A stretch of 64,000 nt of DNA from Ricinus communis. Taxonomy: Eukaryota > Streptophyta > Magnoliopsida > Malpighiales > Euphorbiaceae. A program made the position numbers and the translations under genes. Positions 25,060 through 37,399 of this stretch are shown here, piece by piece (the stretch's first letter is position 1; the number at the start of each line of letters is the position of its first letter). The stretch spans positions 10,574,501 through 10,638,500 of the forward strand of contig NC_063265.1 of assembly GCF_019578655.1 (NCBI RefSeq), written 5' to 3'. The notes beneath the pieces are model-generated. The model saw only the letters and a list, made by a program, of their open reading frames with translations. It was not told where the DNA came from and ran no database searches.

Positions 25060-26129
25060 AGTAAAGAAATGAAACACTACGTGGTGATACTATTTGCAAG
25101 GGCTGATATTGTCTGCTGTTACTAGCAAGTACAAGCTTGTGAAACTTTCTACAGTCAGGAGATAATTACAGGTTTCATTTGTCAGAATTTCATGAGGGAG
25201 CATTTTGGTTTTAGAAGCTTCAGGTTTTTATGCGGAAGAATGGAATACTGTTTTTGTTTTAATCAGCAGCTTAACTCTTAGCAAGTGACTATAAGTGTGT
25301 TTGGAATTACTACTGGCGATTAAAAAAAATAGATTTGATATTTTTCTGATTTTATATATTAGATTTTTTATTTTTTATAAACTATTTTTCTTAATTTTGT
25401 TTTTGAAACAAGTATCAAGTTATCTGTATTTTTTAGGAATAATTTAAATTTTTAAAAATGATATAAAATAAATCATAAAATACTTTTACAATCTCAATAC
25501 CAAACATGACCTAATATTTTGGCTAGATTCGCTTCTGTAGTGGGTCTGTTTTCTTTTCATCTTCTTTTTTTTTTTTTTTTATTCCTTAGAGTTGCTTTCT
25601 TTGTTTTGTTTTCAGTTCACTTTTGCACTACTTGTAGCCCATATTGCCTACCAACTATTTAGCGATTTTAAATTTATAAATATTTATAAAAAATAAATAT
25701 ATATATTAAAATAAATAAATATACATGTTAAAATAAAATTTTATTTAAAAAAATTAAACATATATATTAAAAAAAATTAAATTTTAGAAATTAATATATA
25801 TATATATATATATTATATTCTTTAAAATAAAAATAATTTGTTAACTAAATAAGCTTATTTACTATTAAATTGAATGTAAACTTATAATAATTAATAGAAA
25901 GTGATTTTATAAAATTAATTATATATTTAAAGAAATAAGAAAATAACATAATAACAATAATCAATTGTATATAAAATAAGTTATTTACTATTTAAAGTTA
26001 TATCTATAAATAAATAATAAGCACTACGCGCAATGATAAAAATAAGCATACAACACCTTTTCAAAACAAAAAAAGTAACCGTACAACATATTTTTAACTT
26101 TATCATTAATACTTAAATGTTAAACGTGT
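25060..26129. other. SUVR 3' UTR and intergenic DNA
   Basis: The first few hundred bases are probably the SUVR 3' UTR. The rest is AT-rich, with a poly-T run near 25566 and a (TA)n tract at about 25795-25812. No gene was seen before the tRNA. Confidence 0.5.
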
Positions 26130-26202
26130 GGGGATGTAGCTCAAATGGTAGAGCGCTCGCTTTGCATGCGAGAGGTACAGGGTTCGACCCCCTGCATCTC
26201 CA
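26130..26202 (+). tRNA. tRNA-Ala (anticodon UGC)
   Basis: A full 73-nt cloverleaf. The acceptor stem pairs GGGGATG with CATCTCC (one G-U) and the discriminator is A. The D arm begins TAGCTCAAATGG. The anticodon stem CTCGC/GCGAG closes the loop TTTGCAT with anticodon TGC. The T arm is CAGGG-TTCGACC-CCCTG. No intron and no encoded CCA, as expected for a nuclear gene. The internal A box and B box for RNA polymerase III are present. It decodes GCA and other alanine codons. T-rich sequence follows at 26203-26215 and could stop Pol III. Confidence 0.97.
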
Positions 26203-26244
26203 TTTATTTATTTTTAAACCATCTTTTTTCTGAACGTGGTTTTA

Positions 26245-26660
26245 TTACAAATTGAATAGGAATATGTATCTATTTGGGTTATATATTGATCTTAAATTTT
26301 TATTTAAACTAAAATATTTATCATATTTTTATTACAAATTAAACTTAAAATAACTATTGATAAAAATATATATCTATTTTTATTATAAATCGAACTTAAA
26401 TTTCTTAAATTAGACTATATATTTATTAATATTTGACGTATTTTTTATTATAAATTGAATTTAAAATATCCATTTTTATTATAAGTTGAACTTGAAATTT
26501 AATTTAAATTACAATATATATCTCTTGATATTTGACATATTTTTGTTATAAATTGAATTATAAAATCTATTTGTAGAAATATGTATCTATTTTTATTATA
26601 AATTGAAAATATGATTTTATTAAATTAAAATATATACCTATTTATTGGTAGGCAAGTTTG
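26245..26660. repeat. Degenerate AT-rich tandem repeat
   Basis: The phrase TTTTTATTATAAATTGAA and near variants recur at least five times, alternating with ATATTTGACRTATTTTT and TATGTATCTATTT segments. Spacing between matching phrases is roughly 100-117 bp. It is a worn tandem repeat with no coding potential. Confidence 0.5.
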
Positions 26661-27200
26661 TAAATACTATTTAATATATTATAGGTATAAATAGAATCAA
26701 ATTTATTTAAAATTTTCAAAAGCTTTTATTTAAGTTAAGAAAAGAATGTTGGCCATCCATAAACTATTGCAAGATCAATTTGTAAATTTATAATCACCCT
26801 TTTAAAAACCTTTACATGCAAAAGCAAGCAAGTTGAGGAGGAAGTAACAATTGCATCAATTTTGACCAACTGTTTGCATACAAAAACTTGTGAAAAAGAA
26901 ATTGCAATTGCCAAATGTACTTGGGAAAATTGCCCCAAGTACCAAAAGAAACCACTTCTTTCAATTTGGGCCCCACTCAACCCTTCTATGCAGCAGCCTT
27001 TCTTAAATCTTAATCACCCACATCAGCACCTATGTTTTATTCACTTTTTACTCCAATCACCACCGTCAAAAGGAACAGACCAAAATTCTCAGATCCTTAG
27101 ACCAAGATATAATCAACGGGCAATAATTCATAGAAGAAAAATAGTGAATCACAAAGCCATTTCCTTGCAAATGGAGTGAGACACATAAAGCCAAATACGT
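26661..27200. other. Intergenic region upstream of the PHR1-like gene
   Basis: No gene was recognised. The distal part probably contains the PHR1-like promoter. No convincing TATA box was chosen. Confidence 0.4.
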
Positions 27201-27214
27201 ATTCTCCATGTAAT

Positions 27215-27215
<1 letters not shown>

Positions 27216-27249
<34 letters not shown>
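27216..27249 (+). repeat. (GA)n tract near the PHR1-like leader
   Basis: An uninterrupted GA dinucleotide run just before the presumed 5'-UTR exon. Such tracts are common in plant core promoters and leaders. Confidence 0.8.
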
Positions 27250-27253
<4 letters not shown>

Positions 27254-27263
27254 AAAAGAATTC

Positions 27264-27338
27264 ATGAGATGGATTGCTGAATTCAAGAAGACAAAAGCTA
27301 AAATCGTGTGTAAAGATTCCAACTTTTGCTTCATTTAG
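27264..27338 (+). CDS. Putative uORF in the PHR1-like 5' UTR
   Basis: An ATG-to-TAG frame of 24 codons (MRWIAEFKK and so on, ending CFI) lies inside the presumed leader exon, which ends in CAG at 27423 before a GTACAA donor. A second overlapping ATG at 27269 opens a three-codon frame (MDC). If the transcript starts upstream of 27264, ribosomes would meet this frame before the main start, which is spliced on after a leader intron of about 1.16 kb. Its presence in the mRNA is inferred, not shown. Confidence 0.4.
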   Translation: MRWIAEFKKTKAKIVCKDSNFCFI

Positions 27339-28607
27339 AGCCTCCAGAACATTGGGTTTCTTATCCAATCACAAACTCGTCAATTCTCAATTCTCATTCT
27401 CGGTTTCTGTTTCTCAAGTTCAGGTACAAGTTATCCGTACCCATTTCTCAGTTTTTTCTAAGTAATAGAATTTCAAGTTTATGTCTTTTCATAAATTTTG
27501 ATTGATAAGAGCTATTTTAGCTTATAATTTTCAATACCTTTTCTTTAGTTGTCCATTTAATGTTTCATTATTCAGGTTCCATTTGATTGTGATTTGGATT
27601 CTAGTTGTTTATGATAGCTATTGAGTTAATTCTTCTGTCTTCATTTATAGAGTTGATTTGGTTGTTTTCATTAAGTGAATTGTTCTTCTTATCTCTTAAG
27701 TGAGAATTTTCAATGGTGGGAGTTGATATGGGATGGTGGGTGTAGGAATCTCTATAATAAAACCATGATATTTAATGTGTTATCTACCGAGAAGAGAATT
27801 TCATCTTTATTTTTCTTAATATTTTTTAGGAGTTTTTGACTTTGTGATAAAAATTTAAATTTGATTATTTAATGGTGATTTTACAAACTCAAACGTTCAG
27901 TGATAGTTGCTATTGTATGCTTGTTCTGGGCATGTTAAGTGTGTATTTTGATCGACTCTCTATGATGGTGTTTTTAACTTTTAGCTATATGGCTTTCCCT
28001 CAATCCTGTCGTGTGGTTCCATTCATTTTAAACTGGTATCTTTGCTTAAAGCTGGTATTTTTAGTTCTCACTGGCACAGTTATCCATGCCATAATTTCCC
28101 ACTTTACAATTTATATCTTAATCATAGGACACAACATAAAAATTTGAATATATATACTTTTTCTTGGCTCCTTTGCTATTTTGCATTTGGCTTGCTGGTG
28201 ATTGCACTAACTTTTTGAAACATTGAGGCTTCTATATTTTCATATTCCGTTTTATATACTTGAAAAAGGGTCAATTATGTGGCCATTCTGATTAACTTGT
28301 TTCTCCATTTCAATTTTGGCAAATTAAAGAGGGTTTGTTAATTTTGCAGATTTTTATACAATCAAAAGCTCTTAGAACAGAATTGTTATGGAAAATATTT
28401 TTTTTGTCAATTTTTAACTGGTAGCGTTCTCTGTTTATGCATTATCATGCAAAGAAAAACTGTGGTATCTTTTTACAATAAGTTAGCAATATGGCTTTGC
28501 AACCAGTGGTAGTGTTGCAACTGTTTTGTGATTCTCAGCACACGCAACAATGAATGTGTACCATGCTTTCTTTACTCAGGGTTCTGGTGCCAAGCAGATA
28601 ACTAGTC

Positions 28608-31600
28608 ATGTCTTCGCCTTTTCCAGTTCTTCCTACCCCCCTTGAAGGGCAGTATCCTAAATTGCCAGATTCTTTTCAGGTCTCTTCAGAAAGGGAACTG
28701 ATGCGAAACCCAATACTACAACAAACATCGCCATTATGCTCTAATAGTGGGACCGTTGGGCACTTGTTCTCATCATCTATGAGATCTTCTATTGAAGCTC
28801 AGGCTTCTTCACTTGCTCCACAAGGAGGGCAGTCTCAAAATTCACCTTTTATTTCTCAGTCATTAAGGGACAAAGGAAGTTTGCCAGTTCTGACAACTCA
28901 TTCTTCTAATTCTGAAGTGCAATCAACAGCACTAATTAATCACTCTGAAGAAAATAAGGATATGTCCTGGACTATAGATCCACTTCACGACTTGCTTGAT
29001 TTTCCTGAAAATGTTGCTGTCCAGAATGGTCAAGTGGAAAGCACTATTGGTGTCATTACGTCTGAGGACTTCTCTAAGAGAACGGATTGGCAGGAATGGG
29101 CAGATCAGTTAATCTCTGTTGATGATGATTTGGAACCAAATTGGAGCGAACTTCTTAATGATGCTAACAATGCGGATAGAAAACAAAAGGTTGGGTCCTC
29201 TGTTTTATGGTTTAGTGCATTTGCATGCAGTGAATCAGTGTTGCATGTGAGCATACTTCTCATTATGTCCATCTCTGTGGTGTTTATTTGTCATGTAATG
29301 TAAAAATCCTTTCTCTCTCTCTCACTTTCACTCTCTCAGCAGTGAAAAAGAACTACAAGAATTTTTAACATAAACTCTATGAGGTCTTTGGGAATCTACT
29401 GAGTTTCTTCAGCTGTGAATCATAAGGCTACTATCAGAGTCTGTTTGTCGACTTTGTGATAATTATATAGTTATTTTTCAAATTTGCTTAAGGTCATTTC
29501 ATTATGTATTTTAGCATTGGCTAATTACTAAATTGAGCCAGCTCTTTAAGCTGCCAAAAGTCTTTTCTTTCATGTTACTTACTTTTCTTTGAAATGGTAA
29601 ATACTGTTTCAGGTGGTGAAATCATCTTCTCAAATCTCTGTGCAACCCACAGTTCATCAGCCTCAACCTGTACATAATGGAGAACCATATAGTGCTGCTA
29701 ACCCAATGTCTGCTATACCTGCAGCGAAACATCGAATGCGTTGGACACCAGAACTTCATGAAGCTTTTGTAGAAGCTGTAAATAAGCTCGGTGGTAGTGA
29801 ACGTGCGTAGTTTTAATTGTTTAGAAATCTTTGGGCCAGAGATTTAGGGTACATCTTGTCTTGTTGACTTAGAGTTTTGAATTACAGGAGCTACCCCAAA
29901 GGGTGTCTTAAAGCTCATGAATGTTGAAGGCTTGACCATCTACCATGTTAAAAGCCACCTGCAAGTATGTTATTTTTCTTAATGTTAAACTTGACCATAT
30001 AAATGTTATTGATTTAGCTAATACATCTATCTTTCTGAATTTCAGAAGTACAGAACAGCCAGATATAAGCCAGAGTCTGCTGAAGGTAAGTCTGACTGTT
30101 GGCTTACTAGCCTCCAAATATGCATACTTTAGCTGAAAAGTCTGTCATGTTTGCATTTCTCTATTATGATTGCGTCCCACATTTTGTTATCAGAGAAGAA
30201 TGTAATGCCTTAATTTCCATAGTTTCCTTCTCTTGTTCTTTCTTGACATGTGAAATTGATGACTTGTATTATACTATTGCAATTTTTTTAAGTTTGGCGT
30301 CTCTGCTTTTATCAGGAACATCAGAGAAAAAGTTGAGTCCCATTGATGAAATGAAATCTCTAGACTTGAAAGCGTAAGTTCTTTCTCTCCACCAAGAGTT
30401 TGTGTATAGTCAACCCCTGTTTTTTGTTGAAGAGCTTATGTTTTAATCTAGTAAATAATGTTGAACGGGATCAGCTCTGTGACTGCAATTCATATCTGAA
30501 GATTCAAGGCCCCTTTTAAATTTTAATTTCTGGAAACGCTTTGCCTTCTCCATGGTTCCCGTGTAATACTCATGAGGACTAGACTTCCTTTAAGAGGAGA
30601 GCAAAAACAGATTGTTAGACAACGATTAATAGGGTTAGCTACTTGTTTCATTATACTTATGGTGAAGCTATACAGATAGTAGAGAACCTCAAGTACCTTT
30701 GTTTACACTCTTTCTTGGTTGAAGGGAAGGAAATGAGGATGATTAAAGGTAATAAAGGGGTTGGGCTAGATGAACTACTTTTGTCCCTCTTCTATCTGGA
30801 TGACATGCAGAAATGTGTTGTTTTCTAGTCATTTTGGTTACAGAGAAACACACTAAAGTTCTTGGTGCATTTGATAGCTCAGATAGCTCAACTTTAAGAC
30901 CATCTTTCTGGCCTTGTCACTTGAATCTGCCATCTTTTGAATGGATTTGTTTGGTGACCTAGCTGGATTAAAGTTGATATTGTTCTTCCTTCTTAGGTGC
31001 ACATGTACTCAAAGGGAAAAAGGAACTACCATTATTTCACTCCTAGGTTTCCTTTCCATTCAATCTCAGTGATAGTAACATATACTAATACCTGTATTGG
31101 GAAAAGGAGCGAAGAATATATATATATATATATTATATACCTTTTCCCCTAAATTTCTCACTTAAATAAATTCTGCTGCTCTTTCAGCACATATTGCATT
31201 CTGTTTTAGTGTTGTTATCTCCCTTTCCAGTCCTCTTTTTCCTAAATATTTTCTTAATCATCTCTATGCCTTCAGACTCTTTGTGCCATGATGGCCACTG
31301 TAAAATCTTTTTGCATTTTATTTGGCAATAACAATGGACTATTGAGCTGATTTTGTACGGTCCTTATGTTCGACAACAGGAGCATGGGGATCACTGAAGC
31401 ATTGCGATTGCAAATGGAGGTTCAGAAGCGGCTCCATGAACAGCTTGAGGTATGCTTTGATTTGAGCTTCAGTTCTCTCTTAGAACTTGGAAGTATGCTA
31501 ACCATTAACTAAGTTACTTGAAGCTATAATCAAGACAACATAGAGCTGTTTCCTCGTTGTCAAATATTTATTATTAAGGCATATTGCAGGTCAATGTGTT

Positions 31601-32762
31601 TTTTTAGCAGTTGTATCCGTTAATTATGTTTTCTTCTTATTCAAGTGACTTGGAAGGCTTTCACTGCTTTGAGGCTATTACATTTAACTTCATTGCAGTG
31701 AAAGGAATCACCAAGTACCAAAAGTGCAGTTATTTTCTTTTATACTGCATTGACATACTAGGACAATGTGGGATTTGATGTTTATAACTACATATGATCA
31801 ATGCTTTCTGTTTGTTCGTTTCATAATATGCATTATCTTTCATCAGAAGTCTCAAAAGTTTTATGCCATTGCCATTGATTGTTTGAAAATTTCATATATT
31901 TGACTGCCTTCTATGCTGAGTTTTTTAAGTACATTAAGTCATGGGCTAGTGCAGCTGGGGATTATGATGAAGACAAATCTATCATGTAAAATAAGCTTCT
32001 TATTCACTTATTTTATTTGGTGCTTTTCTAGGACGTAAGAAGAACTTTGTTGTTCTTCTTTGTGTGTTTCGGTTTACCCATAATAAGAACTAATTCTCCC
32101 ATGAACTCTAATGAATCAGATGTTTCTGCCTTCTCTCACCTCTTTCTGGAAATATTTTATTCAGCCAAAAATAATGTTAAGTGTGTTATGAAGTGGGAAT
32201 CCCTATAGTAAAATTTTGCAACCTCTCATCGGCACGGATCAGGGGAGCTCAGTGATATTTGGCAGCCGATGTACTTTACTTTTCTCAGAACATTTAGCTA
32301 TAATTTGAGGGGTGATGGATCCAATTGCAACTTTTGAATGCCTGTTTCTATGCCACAATTATGTGAAGGTGCTAATATTGTTTTTTCATGTCCTGACAGA
32401 TTCAGAGAAATTTACAGTTGAGAATTGAGGAACAGGGAAGGCATCTTCAAATGATGTTTGAGCAACAAAGAAAGATGGAGGATGACAGGTCCAAGGCTTC
32501 TTCCTCCTCCTTGGACGATCCTTCCCTCCCACAATCAAATATAGTGCAGTCACCGGGAAATAATAAATTGGAAGTCTCAGAGTTGGATCATGCCAGAACA
32601 GAGATAAGCAGCGGTGGTGGTGCACTGGAAGGAAGTTCTCAAAATGGAAGCAGAAAGCAAAAGGCACCAGAAAACAGAACTGGTGAAGATCTTGACCCAG
32701 AAGATGATGAATCTGGTCCAGCATCAGCAAAGCGGCCAAGAGCAGATGAAATAGCAGCATAA
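28608..32762 (+). CDS. PHR1: PHR1-like MYB-CC (GARP) transcription factor
   Basis: Predicted central regulator of the phosphate-starvation response. PHR1-type factors bind P1BS (GNATATNC) as dimers and are held back by SPX proteins when phosphate is ample. Coding exons: 28608-29189, 29613-29802, 29888-29964, 30046-30085, 30316-30373, 31380-31449, 32400-32762 (459 aa; phases agree). The N-terminal 230 residues are Ser/Gln-rich, with an acidic stretch [18 protein letters not shown]. The GARP/MYB domain lies at about 235-289 ([20 protein letters not shown], then [20 protein letters not shown]). The MYB-CC coiled coil lies at about 319-365 and contains LHEQLE and [14 protein letters not shown]. 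The C-terminus is acidic and ends in a basic KRPRADE patch. A 5'-UTR intron is predicted from 27424 to 28579. The symbol is by family; PHL paralogues cannot be excluded. Confidence 0.92.
31114..31136 (+). repeat. (AT)n microsatellite in a PHR1-like intron
   Basis: A TA dinucleotide run within the intron between the exons at 30316 and 31380. No other content was seen in this roughly 1 kb intron. Confidence 0.8.
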
Positions 32763-33539
32763 TCAACCCCCTGAATTGGATTGATCTTCTTATGCAATTG
32801 ACATTTTGGTGCCCCGGAAATGATGCAGGAAGCCTGGAAAATAGATGATAGGTTACATTGCCTTATGATAGGGCAAAATCATTGACAGGAACAAGTCAAT
32901 TTTGGAATTCAATATCTTGTCTTTAATTTGTCTAGCTAAGTAACAAGATGTCCAAAATGAATTTCCTGACCTGTGACCTTTCCAATCTAGGGTTGAATTC
33001 GCATTAGAAACCTGGGTTTAGAAGATGAACTGCTTGTATATGCTTGTGCAATGTTAACAATCAGAAACATTTCAATAAAATTATGTTTCACGAAATTGGC
33101 TGCTGTAAGCGGTTCCTACTAGTATGTTTGTGGATCAATTTCACTCTATGCCTGGATTCTCTGATACTGATAGGTAAACCACAACGCAATCATTTTTGTT
33201 CATTCATCAAGCGTATTTCTCTGAAATGATGTTACTGGAAAAACTCAACGGCAAATTTGTCCATTCATCAACCATGTAACTAGGCGCTTCTTGATTTGTT
33301 CTTTTTGTTCCATACAAAAGTACAGTCTATTGCTGAGCTACCACTTCCCTTTGCACCCACGGCGAGGTTAATCCCGTTGCATCTGCTTGCAAAAGCTGAA
33401 TTACTATTTTCTTTAATCTCTTTCGTTTCATTAACAAGACTTCCAAAATACCTATGGTTGTAATGTATGCTTTATTGCCAAGAACTAGATTTTACAAGCT
33501 GTGAATAAACATGAATGGTAAAGGAGAGCAAGAGTAGCT
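32763..33539. other. 3' ends of convergent genes
   Basis: It holds the 3' UTR of the PHR1-like gene (+) and, from the other side, that of the lipoxygenase (-). No separate gene was recognised. Confidence 0.5.
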
Positions 33540-36500
33540 CTAAATCGAAACACTATTAGGGATGCCCTTGCCTGTAAGTCCTTCTTCACTTGTTGGAAAG
33601 AGCAACGTGTATGGCATATTGACAGGTCCAACACGGTTCTTCAATTTTGCATTTCTATTCCTCTCTAAGATTCTTTCCCCGATTTCTTTAAGTGTCTCCT
33701 GAAATTTTTTAAATGCCTGCAATGGTTCTGTATCTGAAGTCCAATCAGGGTTTCTCTGATCAAGATATTCCTCATCAGATGAATGCATTGACAGAATTTC
33801 TACAAGGGAAATGCCAAGAAGAGCTAGTGGCTTGGCAGTGATAGTTTTGAAGAAAGTCTCTTGAAAATGCGACTCAGACTCGAGCTCCTTGTACTCATCC
33901 GCACCTTTCTTGGGCATAAACCTGCGGCTTATGGTAGGTCGGTTAGGGAGATAACCACCATAAGGATATTGTCCGAAATTGATTGCTGCATGGAGAGCTG
34001 AAGCTATCCATATGATGATAGTGCATGTTTGTATGAGCTCTTTACACGTTTGCATCCTTGGCCACCACAGTTCACCTTTCTTGTCACCATGACCCTCCTC
34101 TTGCAGTTCCTTCCACCAGGACTGGAGTTCAGAATCTTGTCTGACCATGTCATTCGTCCTGTAGTAGAAGGAGCAATATCGTTTCACCCATTGTTTGATT
34201 GCGGACCATATTTCAAGTCCATCAACAGCAAACGGGTAGTCCTCTATCAATAGGCGAAGACCATGAGGTAAACTCTCATCCTCAACCGCCATTCCTCTGA
34301 GAAAAACAAAATTAAAGACGACTTGATAAGTACTTGTGATCCTTCGAAAACATTTCTAGTACCAACCAATATGTTCATGGTTTATGAGATTACAGTTGGG
34401 ATTTACCTTTTCTTGAGATCTTCAGGGAGTGCTTGATCAGTGAAAACCCAATCTTTATAAACAACAGAAGACAACTCCAAGGCATACTTTCCAGGAAAAA
34501 CAGTTGACTCCAGCACTCCTCCAGCATTAATGAGAATCTGCCTAGCTAGTGCATTTATATACATTGTATCTTTGAAATGAGGATGCAAAAGCTTATAAAT
34601 TGGATGAAGCACACTTAAATGCCTATTTGTTGCGATCACAAAAGGTTCGATTACCGCATGTGTGTTCAACCTGTGACCAAAATTGTTAAAGATAATCTTA
34701 AATGAGAAATTGCACTGAGGTGTTTGTGATCCATCATTTATTGAAATCCGAGACTCATACCAATGACTAATTAACTGATGATATCCTGAGTCATTTACAG
34801 CGACATAAGCTTTAGCAAGCTTCCAGAGGGAGCCTTCAATGCCCTCCTGTTCAGCAGGTGTGTATACGTTGCTTTCTGCTCCGAGATGATCTCCCTTGGG
34901 ATGAGGTAAGCTTAATTCAATCGCCAGCGGCTTCAAGGTTCCATCGTCTCTCAAGAAAAGGAGTGTTCTTGATGCATATGTTTTGGTGGAAGTGCTATTT
35001 ATCCGCCTCAGGTATGGCATCAATGCATCATGGTAATCCAAAATGAACAACTTGTTCTTCTCAATTGCCTGTTCAACCGCCCCAAAAAAAAAAGAAAGAG
35101 AAACGATTAAATCTAAGCTGTTTGAGTTACGAAGCATCCACAGATCAAGAGATTGAGAAACTCTCCTGCATAAAAGAAAATAATAGAAATATTACCTCAT
35201 CTATACTCATTCCATTTAGGTTTTTCTCCATATGCTCTTGGGTTATTGAACTGTTCTGATCACCATATTGCTTATGGTTTAGCTTGCTTTTCGGAGGGAA
35301 TTCCTGCAGACCAATTTAATCTTATGATTATGCACTTCCTTTAGCAGAGAATATGTAAAAGGAAAATTTTGCTGCAAGATCTTCCTCTAACCTCAAGGCG
35401 GCGAATGATGACAGGATTTACGCCAGCTAGCATTTCTCTAGCAAATTCCTCATCAGAGTTCCATGCAGAACTATCCTCTGCTTTAGAACATCACAGTTAA
35501 GTGGCATAGCAAGAAAATCATGTAAAGGCGTAACATAAGATTCTCATAATTTCGAGTTTCAAACAAAACACATTACCTTTAATTACGTGAGGCACTGGAA
35601 ACTTGAATGGAGACCCATTTTTGCTTCGAAATATTGCCTTAAGTATCTGCAGAGGATTTTTCTTTTCAATGATACTGCGTACAGGGCCATCAGGAAGCTT
35701 AATTCCTTCTGTATAATGAGCTAACACGTCCTTGTAAGACTCATATTCGCTGTCAAATAGAGCTTCTAGCCCTGGTACACTCACATGAGCCATAGCTTTT
35801 AATGAATTAACAATGAATTCCTTGTTTTTCATGGGAGCAAATTGTTCATCTCTTGGAACATAAATGCTTAAGCTCTTCAGAATATGAATCCTGTTCTCAT
35901 CATTAGGATCTGTTTAAGGTAATGACAAAGTTTGATATGACCATGAAATGATTAGCTCTATATTCAAGACGTTACTTTGCAGAAATGACACATTGATCAT
36001 TGATGGTTAACTTTGAGCTGCTAACCTGACTTCATTGGTGCTCTGCCTGTTCTCCCTCTGCGAGGATAAGGGTACTCAAAATGCCCTCCAAGCACTGGAC
36101 GATCATCTGATTCATGTCCCAAGTCATTGTAGCAAGCATAGTCATAGACACGGTCGAATTCCTGGAGCTCTCCTTCTCCATTTCCTCTTAAAATCTCCAG
36201 CTCTTCTTCTCTGTACTTGCACAATGGCAATGGAGTTTTATGGGGAAGGTATGTCTGCACAATTATCATGAAGGTCAATCATCAAACCCCCCTTCCGATG
36301 GCTTTAAATAAACAAATTAATCTAAACAAACTATCAGGAGTCGCAGCAAACTAAAGGATGGAAATATCATGTAAAAGTCCATATCTGCTACAGCCGAAAT
36401 TGATGTGACATCGATTTCTAGGAAAACCTTGCAGATCTTATAGACAAGAAAGTGACCAACTTTACTTGCCTTATTAGAGAAGAAAATACGATCTTTCTGA

Positions 36501-37300
36501 TAATAATTGGCAGGGTAAACCCAGGAGTTGCAAACAAAGTGGATGCAGCCATGGTCAGGAACATCTTCGAGTGTAACACTCTTGAGGTAGAACTCACTGT
36601 GATGATTATTTCTTATAGAAAATGCCCCTGGAACTCCAATTTCCTCTTCCAAATCAAATGTAATATGGAATTTTATCTCACTGGCTTCATGATGACCAAA
36701 TGTAGAAATCCACTTTTCCAAGTATGCATCACGTCCTAGTTTCCCTCTGTGTCCATCTTCTGCACAAATACAAATCTCATTAATGTCAGTAGCCATGATC
36801 AGATTTCAAATTCAGAAGAAAATCATATGAAATACAGTCCGGTTCAAAACTAAATATTAAGAAACAAGAGTTCATCTGAAAAATAGATTTGCTCCTGATC
36901 TATCAGGTTTGATGTGCGGACACGAGGTAAATCCTGAATACACAAACCGAGCCTGCAATTACTCATTATAGAGGTGGATAGATCGAGGTGCGTATAAAGC
37001 TGAGCAAAATCCTTTTAACCTTTGAGTTAAAAGAGAAAAAGAAAATCACAAAGAGATAATGAAGCGAAAGAACTCACCAGGGTCGCCACGTTCAGCACTA
37101 ATGAGACGTAGAACAACTTTGTTGCCCTTCAACTCGTCAATGAAATCATGAACGAATGCTTCAGGATCACTGTGGCCTAAGAGATTCTTCTTCTTCATCA
37201 AAAGAACAGTGCCTTTTATTTTCTTGGAGTCACTTATCTCACATTTCATTTTCTTGCTTCTATTTTCACCAGTGACAACTTGAATGATATTATTAGACAT
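33540..37300 (-). CDS. LOX1: Linoleate 9S-lipoxygenase
   Basis: Non-haem iron dioxygenase adding O2 to linoleate/linolenate, feeding oxylipin synthesis; no transit peptide, so probably cytosolic. Exons in transcript order: 37300-37078, 36759-36470, 36254-36026, 35909-35577, 35477-35392, 35303-35196, 35068-34761, 34670-34407, 34296-33540 (865 aa; phases agree). A PLAT domain (about 20-160) includes [20 protein letters not shown]. The catalytic domain has all predicted iron ligands: His525 and His530 (ISHWLNTH), His716 and Asn720 ([12 protein letters not shown]), and the C-terminal Ile865. Thr582-Val583 is the 9-LOX pocket signature; 13-LOX usually has bulky Phe there. Arg733 (NRP) is kept. The ATG at 37300 was chosen over an upstream GTG. 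Intron 2 is GC-AG and intron 7 is 90 nt, in frame and free of stops. The symbol reflects class only. Confidence 0.95.
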
Positions 37301-37382
37301 GGATCCTTGCTTAATGTTACAACTCACAGAGAAAGAAAGAAAGAGTGTGCGACTGGTATAAGATCTTGGAAAAGGGTCTTCC

Positions 37383-37390
37383 TATTTATA
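37383..37390 (-). promoter_or_regulatory. Putative TATA box of the lipoxygenase gene
   Basis: TATAAATA on the minus strand, about 83 nt upstream of the start codon, gives a plausible leader of about 50 nt. Confidence 0.6.
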
Positions 37391-37399
37391 CAGAGAACT

